Positions 18,502 to 25,932 are shown, counted from the first letter of the stretch. The stretch: DNA of 33,702 bases from Limisphaerales bacterium (GCA_003134375.1 PLAY01000032.1:525-34226), one strand, 5' to 3'. Notes: a model not told the origin generated them from the letters alone. Made by a program: numbers and translations.

Positions 18502-18557
18502 ATCCAGATGGCCGGCTGCTCGACAAGCTCGTCTTCGGTGTAGTTGTGGGCGCTCAT
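18498..18557 (-). pseudogene. HsdR N-terminal stub 2 (19-aa frame)
   Basis: A 19-codon frame whose residues 5-17 (NYTEDELVEQPAI) match the conserved N-terminus of one class of type I R subunits, which start with (Y)-[TS]-E-[DN]-x-L-V-E-Q-P-A-I. The frame then stops. Its ATG overlaps the upstream stop by 4 nt and has a good AAGGAG Shine-Dalgarno 8 nt before it; its TGA overlaps the DUF2779 ATG by 4 nt. It is therefore likely translated and serves as a coupling leader, although its sequence is plainly a fragment of an hsdR. Confidence 0.65.
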
Positions 18558-19207
18558 TTACAACACTCCTTCTTTCGCGGCGCAATGCCGGCTGCGTTCT
18601 TCAACTCCCGCAATCGCTGCATATAATCGCGCCGCCGTTCGCTGGCCGAACTTGGACAATCGCACCAAGGCAGAGCTTCTTCGTAGCGGGCGATGAAATC
18701 TGATTTCTTTGCACCCTTCACGGCGGCAGTAAATGCGGATTCCAATTCTCGGGCGAGTTCAGGCTCAAGTGGGCTGGTGCGGGCGCGGAAACGACTGGCG
18801 AGCTTCGCATCAATCGTGGAACGGTTCGTGTGGGCAAGGCTGCTGGCGAGCAGGGGAAACAATCCGACCCTGCCCGGCGCAGGCGACTCGAAGAGTGACG
18901 GAGCGAAGTCGTAACGAAACGGTTTCTGACCTGAATCCCAGCGCAGTTCCACACGGCCTTTTGGAGTTCCGCCGGCATGGTCAAAACGTTCTACCGGCGG
19001 CGTCACGAGCAACAGCCGAGCGCCAAGTTGCCCGCCTTGGACAAACGCCAGGCGGTCGCCGTTGCGAATCTGGCAGTTCTTCGGATGCAGCAGGTTCTTC
19101 CCGTGACAACCCGTGCAACCGAAACTGCCGAACTCCCAGAACGGGTCGGTGCGCGGGTCATCCTTGCGTGGTCGCCGCAGCATCACGATGAACAGGCGGT
19201 CACTCAT
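18554..19207 (-). CDS. Unknown protein with GCTGCH motif (partner of Nmad3-like protein)
   Basis: A 217-aa protein from the ATG at 19207-19205, chosen for its 4-nt overlap with the stop of the Nmad3-like gene. It opens with a strand (RLFIVMLRRP), then DPFWEFGSFGCTGCH (about 21-35) with a Cys-x-x-Cys-His that could bind metal. IRNGDRLAFVQGG (about 47-59) and LLLVTPPV follow, a beta-rich pattern with a G-D turn as in EVE/ASCH/Nmad-type folds. The C-terminal third is helical and ends in a Cys-rich tail (KKECCK). I cannot name a family. The coupling to the Nmad3-like gene suggests a joint role in sensing or making modified bases. Confidence 0.72.
   Translation of the reverse strand: MSDRLFIVMLRRPRKDDPRTDPFWEFGSFGCTGCHGKNLLHPKNCQIRNGDRLAFVQGGQLGARLLLVTPPVERFDHAGGTPKGRVELRWDSGQKPFRYDFAPSLFESPAPGRVGLFPLLASSLAHTNRSTIDAKLASRFRARTSPLEPELARELESAFTAAVKGAKKSDFIARYEEALPWCDCPSSASERRRDYMQRLRELKNAAGIAPRKKECCK
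18566..18571 (-). promoter_or_regulatory. Shine-Dalgarno site of the HsdR stub 2 frame
   Basis: The minus strand reads AAGGAG here, 8 nt before the ATG at 18557, inside the last codons of the upstream gene. It supports real translation of the 19-codon frame. The DUF2779 start further on then depends on coupling to that frame, as it has no comparable site of its own. Confidence 0.6.
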
Positions 19208-19911
19208 GCGGGATTGTTCTCCGCCACCAGTTCCGGCTTCAGCGCGAGAAACCAGCGGTAGAATTTTGCGGTGTCGTGGAAGGCGGGTAGCCGCACGCTC
19301 CGGTGGATGTAGCCGTCCTTGATATCGAGGCCGCCCCAGGCATCCAGCAGGTCGTTGCGCACGCGATAGACCCGGTCGCGCAATTCGCCGATGGGAATGC
19401 AACGGCGCAAGCGGCCAGAGACGCCAGGTTTTGCGCGCACGACGATGTCCCCGTCGCCCGGCACGCGGCGCGTGTGTGCATTCTCCGCCCAGCGCGATTT
19501 CGGAACGGACTTGGCCGGGACAATATCCTCGGCCACATACAAGCCGATGAGTGCGTAGATGAGCGGACGCGCCGGGCCGTCCACCGGACGTAGAGCGGCG
19601 AAGAACGCGAGCAAGTCACCAGATGTCAGCAGCGAGGTGATGCGCTTGCCGCGCTGACCTTGGTCGCCGTAGGTCAGTTGGTCAAAGTCAGGATCAAGAT
19701 GCGTGGGCGTGCCGAGCAGTTCCGGCGGCAACTGCTCACCAAAGCGTTTTGCCACAGGAACGAACTCGTCGTAGCGGCGGGCCATGCCGTCGCGCAGGGG
19801 CTTGGTGTCGGTGATGGTGACGTAGGCAAACTCGCCGGATGCCAGCCGCATCGGCGCGTTCCAGCAACCGTCGGTCGAATCAATGCCGACTCTGATGAGC
19901 AACCCATTCAT
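19204..19911 (-). CDS. Nmad3-like nucleotide-modification-associated protein
   Basis: A 235-aa protein from the ATG at 19911-19909. This start overlaps the stop of the upstream stub (ATGA) and has GGAGGG 5 nt before it. The pattern recalls Nmad3 (nucleotide modification associated domain 3). It has an N-terminal RVGIDSTDG, then THLDPDF (about 84-90), YGDQGQRG (about 94-101) and SGDLLAFFALRP-like text (about 109-120). LIYALIGLYVAED and NAHTRR follow, with a C-terminal WGGLDIKDGYI. Nmad proteins were named for genome contexts with DNA base modification; direct biochemistry is lacking. HLDPD and the G-D-L-x-x-F-F strand are the strongest points. It is coupled to the GCTGCH protein. It could sense or process modified bases; that is inference. 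Confidence 0.6.
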   Translation of the reverse strand: MNGLLIRVGIDSTDGCWNAPMRLASGEFAYVTITDTKPLRDGMARRYDEFVPVAKRFGEQLPPELLGTPTHLDPDFDQLTYGDQGQRGKRITSLLTSGDLLAFFAALRPVDGPARPLIYALIGLYVAEDIVPAKSVPKSRWAENAHTRRVPGDGDIVVRAKPGVSGRLRRCIPIGELRDRVYRVRNDLLDAWGGLDIKDGYIHRSVRLPAFHDTAKFYRWFLALKPELVAENNPA

Positions 19912-19997
19912 GCGCGCCCTCCATTCCAGCCAAACTTCGCGAACAACCCGATGGCAGGCTGCTCGACAAGCTGGTTTTCGGTGTAGGCGTGGGGCAT
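19908..19997 (-). pseudogene. HsdR N-terminal stub 1 (29-aa frame)
   Basis: A 29-codon frame, MPHAYTENQLVEQPAI then GLFAKFGW, matching the first about 25 residues of a class of type I HsdR (Y-T-E-x-x-L-V-E-Q-P-A-I-x-L-F-A-x-x-G-W). It then runs into NGGRA and a stop. The stop overlaps the Nmad3-like ATG by 4 nt, and the frame carries that gene's Shine-Dalgarno. It lies 21 nt after the HerA stop. Its DNA is closely similar to stub 2, including an identical 14-nt core CTTGTCGAGCAGCC. The rest of this hsdR is not in the window. Confidence 0.68.
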
Positions 19998-20018
19998 ATC
20001 GTAGATTTGGCCAACCCT

Positions 20019-21788
20019 TCACTCACCTCTCCATCGGGCGATTACATCCTTGAACGTCACATCACGCCAAAGTTCCTTCCACTCCGAATGGACACGCACG
20101 CTTCGAGACTGCGGCTCAGGTTCGGGCAACGGCATATGAACAACCGCTGGGAGCAAGACCGCGTCTCCGACTACGATGCAATCGCCCGGACTTAAGTTTG
20201 GAAGGATGTCTGTGATTCCATTCGCGTTATCGGGAAACAGACGACGCACGTATGTTTGGTCGGCGTCGTTTGTGAGTCGCAGTGCGACAAAGTTGTTGCA
20301 TTGTGCAAAAATGGTTTCGGACACCTCGGAAGGCCGCTGGCTCACCACCATTAAACTGAGGCCATATTTCCGTCCTTCTTTGGCGACTCGTTCGAGAGAT
20401 TTTCGAGACGAGCGATATGCAGCATTTTCATTTTGTGGGATGTAGTTGTGGGCTTCCTCGCAGACAATCATCACCGGAACATCGTTAGTCTTGTCGCCCT
20501 CATGCCGGAGCTTTGAATAATGAAAGCAGAAGTCAAAGATCAGCCTGGACACCAGACTTACCGTGATGCTCAACACCTCAAACGGAATGCCACTCAAGTC
20601 CACGATGGTGACGTTCGCCTTGTTCAGATACCCAAGAAACTGCTGCATTATCACTTCAAAATCAGCGGTCTGAAAAGGTGTCCCGTCAGCTTTTTTGGGT
20701 TCGAGTAGAAACTTCAAACGCCGGTCGGAAAGCTTTGTCTCAAGACGAGAAACAAACCGATTAAACTCTCCGGTATATGGCCCGTTCGTCGCCTTGGTTG
20801 CGGCAGCGGTGGACGGCGCGACGAACGAATGTATTTTCTCAAAGTAAAAATCCTTCCGCTCGGTCACGAGCTTGCCATCCGAGAGTTTCGGAAGATTTTC
20901 ATTATCGAGACGGCCAACGATTTCCCGGTTTAGGTTCTCAATGTAGTTGTAAACTTCGCGCAGAGAGAAAAATACCGGACTGTCGTATGTGACCTCAGCC
21001 AAGCCGGGGTTGTGCTTCTCTTTATTCAAGATGACGGCGTGCTTGAACTGAGAAACCTGGTTGTGGGAGTTCTGTTCGTTACTCTCGATGAAGATGCTCT
21101 CCAATTCCTCGGAGTTCATGAGCCAGTAAGGAAGGTGAAGTGAATCAATCCCGAGAGGGTTTAGTGTGAAGGATTCGGCCTTATCCAACGTGAATGCGGC
21201 TGAATACTCGTCATGCACATCGAAAATTACAATGTGCGCGTTCTTCTGCTTCCCGGCGTTGCTGTTTTTCTTTTGGGAAATGCCAACCACATCGTGAAGG
21301 ATTCTCGCCACGGCACATGACTTCCCAGAGCCAGTCGAACCCACAACAGCGATGTGCTTGCTAAAAAAACGATCGCCACTGATTTTCAAGGTCACGCCCT
21401 TGTTCACTGTCAATTGTCCGAATGGAAAATCGTATTCCGCACTTTCCGCGAACAATGTATCGAGTGTTGCTTGGTCGGGTATGTAGGCTGGCTCGGTCGG
21501 AACGGGCAACAAAACCGTGCCTCGTTCAAAGAGATTGCCGGCAGTAAAGTTTCCAACCGCTTGGCAAGATACGATGAACTGCCACTGTATTGCGCCAGCG
21601 GTGTCCGTCGAAGTGTTGCCTCGGACATTTCTGATTACCGCGATTGTGTAGTCGTTGTTGCCCTGTGCTATTTGCAAATAACGTCCGACTTGTAGATTGG
21701 GTTTGTGATCCTCAAATACCTTGAGGCTCTCGATTGCCACTGTGATTTCGTTGGGTGCGCAAAGCAGGACTTGGCCGATTTTATTCAT
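20019..21788 (-). CDS. HerA-like (DUF87) DNA-translocating ATPase
   Basis: A 589-aa HerA/FtsK-type motor. An N-terminal beta-barrel (HAS-barrel-like, about 1-125) is followed by Walker A GSTGSGKS (150-157) and IVIFDVHDEY (about 189-198). The C-terminal half holds the Walker B region VMIVCEEAHNYIP and sensor/Arg-finger text (VVSQRPSEV, LRLTNDADQTYVRRL). HerA proteins form hexameric rings that pump DNA and pair with nucleases (NurA, SIR2 or DUF4297). Here the start overlaps the DUF4297-like nuclease by 8 nt, giving the two-gene nuclease-HerA layout known from anti-phage systems. Confidence 0.9.
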   Translation of the reverse strand: MNKIGQVLLCAPNEITVAIESLKVFEDHKPNLQVGRYLQIAQGNNDYTIAVIRNVRGNTSTDTAGAIQWQFIVSCQAVGNFTAGNLFERGTVLLPVPTEPAYIPDQATLDTLFAESAEYDFPFGQLTVNKGVTLKISGDRFFSKHIAVVGSTGSGKSCAVARILHDVVGISQKKNSNAGKQKNAHIVIFDVHDEYSAAFTLDKAESFTLNPLGIDSLHLPYWLMNSEELESIFIESNEQNSHNQVSQFKHAVILNKEKHNPGLAEVTYDSPVFFSLREVYNYIENLNREIVGRLDNENLPKLSDGKLVTERKDFYFEKIHSFVAPSTAAATKATNGPYTGEFNRFVSRLETKLSDRRLKFLLEPKKADGTPFQTADFEVIMQQFLGYLNKANVTIVDLSGIPFEVLSITVSLVSRLIFDFCFHYSKLRHEGDKTNDVPVMIVCEEAHNYIPQNENAAYRSSRKSLERVAKEGRKYGLSLMVVSQRPSEVSETIFAQCNNFVALRLTNDADQTYVRRLFPDNANGITDILPNLSPGDCIVVGDAVLLPAVVHMPLPEPEPQSRSVRVHSEWKELWRDVTFKDVIARWRGE

Positions 21789-22986
21789 ATGTTTGGTTTA
21801 CTCCGGTGATGAAGGCAGTTTCCTTAACTGTGGATGACTCCAGAAGTTCGACGCACACATCTTTGATATCCAGATCCGTGTAGCAGTTTGCGCCGACGAT
21901 GAACAGGTCATCTCCCTTTTGGTGTGCGAGTGCCTGCCCATTGTCCGCCCAGCGCAAAAGCCGCAGGTCAAATTCCCTTTTCAGTTCACGCGCGCCGCGA
22001 GCCTTTAGGACTAATGGGTCACGGAAGAAATGGGCTTCATCGAATTGTCGCCCCACATAACCGTCGGTCGAAGTTACACCTTTCTTGTGAAGCCGGAGTT
22101 GAATGTCTCGGAAGATGTCTTCGGTCGTGTCCAGACATAGGATCGGCGTGCAGATGTGAGCGGCCTTGAAGTGATACTTTTCCAAAAAGTCGCAAACGAA
22201 GCCAACGATGCCGGCGTCGAAATCTGCGAGGGTGGCGCAATTCACAATGAAATAGCGAAGTCGCGCATTCTTATCCAAATGGAGTTTGAGTTGTTTGCGC
22301 CTGGCTTCAAGAAGTTGCTTTCTGGTTTTCAGCGCCAGTGTCCAACGAGTGATCGCAGTGGACTTGATTTTGGCCAAATCGCTCAAGAGAGCCGCTTTGG
22401 TGATGCGGCGCTGGTTTGGGTCATGCTTGATGCTCAGGCTTGCTACCACCTGTATGGCGTTCGGATATGCGAGCGTATCAATATCACCCTTCGGTATTCC
22501 TGCGGCCAAAAGGGCGGCATGAACGGATGCGACCATGCCGTCCCATGACGGGCCGAATTGCATCGAGACCCTCGTTAGGAATTTATCAAGGTCAACTTTT
22601 CCGTTCAGCGCGTCGCAGTATTTCTTAAGGTCTTTGTTTTTTGAGGCGAGCCCGGCTTCGAGATCAGCCTTGGTAATATTGAGGTTTGCGGGCGGGTTTG
22701 GGAAGTGCGCAAAAAGAATGTAGGAGATGTTCGCCTGCTGGTTGTTGTGGAAATGTTGCATCATTTGCAGCAGGGGCTTGAAAATGGTGCTGGCAGTGAA
22801 GTCTTCCTTCGCCTCGTGATATTTGCACTGGATCGCCGTGAGACCTGCGGGCGCGGCGATCTCGATGTCTTCGATAATTCCTTCGACGGTGACCTCGGCG
22901 TCGTCAGCAGACTTCAACACCTCCAAAAGCGTTTTGTTAAACTGATAGAGAAAGCCTTGAATTGTGTAATCAGCGGTTCGATCCAT
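21781..22986 (-). CDS. DUF4297/Cap4-like PD-(D/E)xK nuclease, HerA partner
   Basis: A 401-aa protein. The N-terminus begins YTIQGFLYQFNKTLLEVL (about 7-24), the aromatic-Q helix usual in DUF4297/Cap4-type nucleases. The catalytic core follows: Glu/Asp in GIIEDIEI (36-43) and Gln-x-Lys in AIQCKYHE (51-58). Residues from about 100 to 401 form a mixed region with no motif I can name, probably the partner-binding or sensor part. Together with HerA it should form a large complex that cuts invading DNA. The ATG lies 3 nt after the stop of the HsdS-tail frame (TGACCCATG) with no clear Shine-Dalgarno of its own, so translation may depend on that frame. Confidence 0.8.
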   Translation of the reverse strand: MDRTADYTIQGFLYQFNKTLLEVLKSADDAEVTVEGIIEDIEIAAPAGLTAIQCKYHEAKEDFTASTIFKPLLQMMQHFHNNQQANISYILFAHFPNPPANLNITKADLEAGLASKNKDLKKYCDALNGKVDLDKFLTRVSMQFGPSWDGMVASVHAALLAAGIPKGDIDTLAYPNAIQVVASLSIKHDPNQRRITKAALLSDLAKIKSTAITRWTLALKTRKQLLEARRKQLKLHLDKNARLRYFIVNCATLADFDAGIVGFVCDFLEKYHFKAAHICTPILCLDTTEDIFRDIQLRLHKKGVTSTDGYVGRQFDEAHFFRDPLVLKARGARELKREFDLRLLRWADNGQALAHQKGDDLFIVGANCYTDLDIKDVCVELLESSTVKETAFITGVNQTYE

Positions 22987-22989
22987 GGG

Positions 22990-23175
22990 TCACGGTTTTT
23001 GGAGTGTGGGCTTGAAGTCTGCGGGTGTCGAATCATCTGCGAACGATGTCGCCAGATCAAGGTCGCCCGACAGCAGACGCGGAAGGAGCAGGTCGTGCGT
23101 CCGGCGGCGACCCAGTGGCGTTTTTATGACCGTCTCCGTGGCGGCATCTTTTTCCGCTAAAACAAACCAGTGCAT
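22990..23175 (-). pseudogene. HsdS C-terminal tail remnant (61-aa frame)
   Basis: A 61-codon frame whose centre GRRRTHDLLLPRLLSGDLDL (about 23-42) matches the well-known end of type I specificity subunits, where the last helix reads (L-R-x-x-R-D)-L-L-L-P-R-L-L-S-G-E-L. About 20 unrelated residues precede it and a Pro/Asp-rich end follows. No target-recognition domain remains upstream; the other strand starts a new operon there. The stop lies 3 nt before the ATG of the DUF4297-like gene. It is best read as the 3' scar of a lost hsdS whose downstream cargo (nuclease-HerA) remained. Confidence 0.6.
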
Positions 23176-23303
23176 AATCTTTTTTTCGCGTGCCTTGCGC
23201 GGAAGGGTATTTCAAATTGTTTCACCATCAAAGAAAAAGAAGGAGCGTTTGCGTGACGCAAAATTCGTTGTGTGATTATCGCGAAATTGACGATGATAAT
23301 GTC

Positions 23304-24074
23304 ATGCCACAATTCGAGCGATACATCGGCATTGATTATTCCGGCGCGAAGACGCCCACGGAAAGTCTGCGCGGGCTGCGGGTGTATGCAGCAGATTGGG
23401 TGATGCCGCCGAGCGAAGTGCCGCCGCCGCCGAGTCCGCGCAAGTATTGGACGCGACGCGGCCTCGCCGAATGGCTGGTGGCGCAGTTGGCCGGCGGCAA
23501 GCCGACGCTCGCGGGTATTGACCACGGGTTTTCATTTCCGCTCGCATATTTTGAAAAACACCGGCTCGCCCGCGTCTGGCCGAAGTTTCTCGACGATTTC
23601 CAAAAGCACTGGCCGACGGACGGGGATACTAATGTGAGCACTGTGAGACGCGGCAAGGGCGCAAAACGCCAGGGCGACCCGGAGTGGTTACGGTTGACAG
23701 AACGATGGACGGCCGGGGCAAAATCGGTGTTTCAATTCGGTGTGCCAGGCCAGGTCGCGCCATCCACGCACGCCGGCCTGCCGTGGCTGCGGTTCATCCG
23801 GCAGCGATGCGGCGACCGCGTGCATTTCTGGCCGTTCGACGGCTTGGAAATTCCGTCGGGTCATTCGGTGCTGGCAGAAGTTTATCCGTCGCTGTGGACG
23901 CGGCGATTCGCGGCGGAAGATCGAAACGGAGACCAACACGCGGCTTTTTCCGTGGCAGCCTGGCTGCGGCGCGCGGACGCGGATGGCTCGTTGCCGGGAT
24001 ATTTCCATCCGGCACTTGAGCCAAAGGAACGGAAGCAGGCGGAGATTGAAGGGTGGATTTTAGGAGTGTTATGA
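23304..24074 (+). CDS. DUF429-like RNase H-fold protein
   Basis: A 256-aa protein from the ATG at 23304 (MPQFERYIGIDYSG). A longer frame exists upstream but has poor composition. IGIDYSGAK (about 8-16) gives the first acidic residue of an RNase H-like fold. LAGIDHGFSFP (about 68-78) and AEVYPSLW (about 193-200) give further acids, and DQHAAFSVAAWL (about 212-223) gives the last. This spacing suits DUF429-type predicted nucleases or NTPase-like proteins of unknown substrate. It is the first gene of a plus-strand trio, diverges from the HsdS-tail/nuclease operon over about 130 bp, and overlaps the next gene by 4 nt (ATGA). Confidence 0.65.
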   Translation: MPQFERYIGIDYSGAKTPTESLRGLRVYAADWVMPPSEVPPPPSPRKYWTRRGLAEWLVAQLAGGKPTLAGIDHGFSFPLAYFEKHRLARVWPKFLDDFQKHWPTDGDTNVSTVRRGKGAKRQGDPEWLRLTERWTAGAKSVFQFGVPGQVAPSTHAGLPWLRFIRQRCGDRVHFWPFDGLEIPSGHSVLAEVYPSLWTRRFAAEDRNGDQHAAFSVAAWLRRADADGSLPGYFHPALEPKERKQAEIEGWILGVL

Positions 24075-24745
24075 GCCTGCCCATTCAAAGTTTTCGCATG
24101 AGCGAAGTCGCCGAGGCCGGGATGGATATGGGCGGGTTTGCCGCCAGCATGGAGCGCACTTTTACGCCCGCCGTGCGCGCCATAGGCGAGTGTTTTGCTT
24201 TTAACAACCAACCGCTCGATGAGGAAGCGCGGCGCGAAGGTGTTTCCTGGCACGTCTGGTTGTTGCGCCGGGCGATCATCGGACTGTGGCAGGAACGCAG
24301 CCGGAACAAGGTATATGTTTGTTACACGCTGCATCCGGGAGCGACGCGCGTTTTTTTCTGCTCACACCAGAAACGTCACCCGGAAAAGTTTGCCGCGATC
24401 ATCACGGCGACGAACGCCTATATTGAGAGTGGGCGCGACGGCTTCCCGGTGGGCTATGCGCGGTCGCTGGCATTTTGGGAGGCGCCCTGCACGGCGGTCG
24501 CTTTGTGGCCGCGAGGATTGGGAGGCGAAACCGAGGGCGCACGTGTTGTGGACACCGGCAACGCGATGAGCTATTTCAGCTACCCGGAGTCGGAACACGA
24601 CGCCGGAATTTCCGTGGACAAGGCCGGGCCGGAATATGTGCGCGTGCCGCAACAGGAATTGACGGAGTTCGATTCGGGCGGCACAAGTTATCACTGCCTG
24701 AACCGCTGGGCCGCCGGAGAAATGGATTTGCGACTGGAATTTTAA
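24071..24745 (+). CDS. Unknown protein coupled to DUF429-like gene
   Basis: A 224-aa soluble protein; the ATG is chosen for its 4-nt overlap with the preceding stop. I do not recognise the family. Visible text includes FRMSEVAEAGMDMGGFAASM near the N-terminus, a basic-aromatic middle (WHVWLLRRAIIGLW, SRNKVYVCYTLHPG) and several Cys/His (VFFCSHQKRHP). A beta-rich stretch follows (ARSLAFWEAPCTAVALWPRG). There is no signal peptide or membrane helix. The coupling suggests it acts together with the DUF429-like protein, but the role is open. Confidence 0.7.
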   Translation: MSLPIQSFRMSEVAEAGMDMGGFAASMERTFTPAVRAIGECFAFNNQPLDEEARREGVSWHVWLLRRAIIGLWQERSRNKVYVCYTLHPGATRVFFCSHQKRHPEKFAAIITATNAYIESGRDGFPVGYARSLAFWEAPCTAVALWPRGLGGETEGARVVDTGNAMSYFSYPESEHDAGISVDKAGPEYVRVPQQELTEFDSGGTSYHCLNRWAAGEMDLRLEF

Positions 24746-24756
24746 TTACGCCTGAC

Positions 24757-25083
24757 ATGAGCAAAGCCCGGAAGAAAATTAAAAAGGCTGCTGGCAAATC
24801 AGCCAGGCGACCGAAGCCGCGCAAGGCGCAGTTTATCACGCGCGCCGAGGCGCGGCGGCGGGCGGAGCGTCACGTTTTGAAACGGATGTTCAAAGGCGCG
24901 ACGGTGCGGGACGGCGCGGCGGCGAAATTGTGCATCTACATCCGAGGCGATTGGTCGGTAAAGGATACCTGGGTGGTGTATAAAAACCCGAAGGAGATCG
25001 CGCTCAAGTCGGCGGACGTGATTCTGGTTTGCAAGCGCACGGGCCGGGTGCTTTACGAAGGTTCGGCGGGCGACGAGGGGTGA
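24757..25083 (+). CDS. Small protein with TGRVLYEGSAGDEG ending
   Basis: A 108-aa protein from the ATG at 24757, 11 nt after the previous stop. The first 45 residues are extremely basic (KKIKKAAGKSARRPKPRK), perhaps contacting nucleic acid. The rest looks like a small alpha/beta domain: CIYIRGDWSVKDTWVVY, then VILVCKRTGRVLYEGSAGDEG at the C-terminus. The TG-x-V-x-Y-x-G-S-A-x-D-E-G pattern resembles the end of NTF2-like/Imm35 (YrhB-type) immunity-like proteins; that link is weak. It is the last gene of the plus-strand trio, and its stop is 76 nt from the convergent zinc-ribbon gene. Confidence 0.65.
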   Translation: MSKARKKIKKAAGKSARRPKPRKAQFITRAEARRRAERHVLKRMFKGATVRDGAAAKLCIYIRGDWSVKDTWVVYKNPKEIALKSADVILVCKRTGRVLYEGSAGDEG

Positions 25084-25158
25084 GCAACGCGCGCGGTTTT
25101 TCTTTGTTTCAAGCCGTTGCGGAAACTGCGCGCCGGAAAAAGTTTCAAATCAATTCAG

Positions 25159-25371
25159 TCAGGGCGCCTTCAAGATTTCACTCTGGCGACAGCGCGAGCA
25201 GGTCAGCAGCAAACGCTGTTCGCCGGTCGTTTCATCAAAGCCGCTGGTCAGGGCCAGACGATATGAGCCGCACTTGAGGCATTTCACGTCGAACCGCCGG
25301 AAGGGACTTTCGGGCGGAGTGCGGGGCGGTTCGTCGTCCTCGCGGCGGATAAAGTATCTGGCAGAGTTCAC
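25159..25371 (-). CDS. Small zinc-ribbon protein
   Basis: A 70-aa protein starting at GTG (25371-25369). Two Cys pairs, KCLKCGS (about 30-36) and TCSRCRQ (about 57-63), are separated by about 22 residues with alternating hydrophobics, the layout of a single zinc ribbon as in small transcription-factor-like or nucleic-acid-binding proteins. The N-terminus is charged and Pro-rich. A 10-nt-arm hairpin lies 20 nt upstream of the start. The function is unknown. Confidence 0.6.
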   Translation of the reverse strand: MNSARYFIRREDDEPPRTPPESPFRRFDVKCLKCGSYRLALTSGFDETTGEQRLLLTCSRCRQSEILKAP

Positions 25372-25390
25372 GCCGCCGACTTTATCCGAG

Positions 25391-25417
25391 CCGGTTGGAC
25401 ATCCGCCGTCCTACCGG
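25391..25417. repeat. Hairpin with 10-nt arms upstream of zinc-ribbon gene
   Basis: CCGGTTGGAC and GTCCTACCGG pair with one T-T mismatch around the 7-nt loop ATCCGCC. It lies just upstream of the minus-strand zinc-ribbon start, so it could be an operator, or a member of a dispersed palindromic (REP-like) repeat family. Only one copy was noticed in the window. Confidence 0.5.
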
Positions 25418-25500
25418 ACAGGCGCGAGTAACACCACTTAAAGATGGATGCCCGTTTCGGTAGCCATAGGAAAAAAGGAGCAGGCGGGGCAATTTGGCCC

Positions 25501-25604
25501 CCCATAAACAAGGCCGCGAATACCCGCACGAAAAGTAGCAGGGTATAAAATGAAGAACAGCCTGCCGGATGGGTTTGGTCGCGGAGAATGTTTTCCCAAA
25601 AGGG
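25501..25604. repeat. 104-nt direct repeat, copy 1
   Basis: This starts CCCATAAACAAGGCCGCGAATACCC and ends TTTTCCCAAAAGGG. It matches 25656-25759 over the full 104 nt without gaps at the ends, with scattered substitutions. It lies in the gap from 25372 to 26206, where no gene is called. Small open frames across it look artefactual. Confidence 0.7.
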
Positions 25605-25655
25605 ATGCGATTGTGACCTGCAACTGTGTGAAACACATTCAGGGAAAAGTAGCAC

Positions 25656-25759
25656 CCCATAAACAAAGGCGACGACTACCCGCGCAAAAGTAGCCGGCTA
25701 TAAAATGAAGACCAGCCCGCCGGATGGGTTAGAGCGCGGAGAAAGTTTTCCCAAAAGGG
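25656..25759. repeat. 104-nt direct repeat, copy 2
   Basis: Second copy, offset 155 nt from the first, with the shared blocks TATAAAATGAAGA, GCCGGATGGGTT, GCGGAGAA and TTTTCCCAAAAGGG. The sequence between the copies (25605-25655) and after the second (25760-25930) is not repeated as far as I can see. Confidence 0.7.
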
Positions 25760-25932
25760 CGTCGGCCCGGCCTTGGGGATCGGGCAAAGTGCCGCCGGGG
25801 AAAACTGCGCCAGGTGGAAAAAGGGGCTGAATCTCGTGCTGGCGGGAAAGTTGGACGACCGAAAAGAAAGCCATTGACCCAGTAGAACCCATTCAGCGCC
25901 GGGAAGATTGGGGCAAAAAGGGTGGTTGCGGT

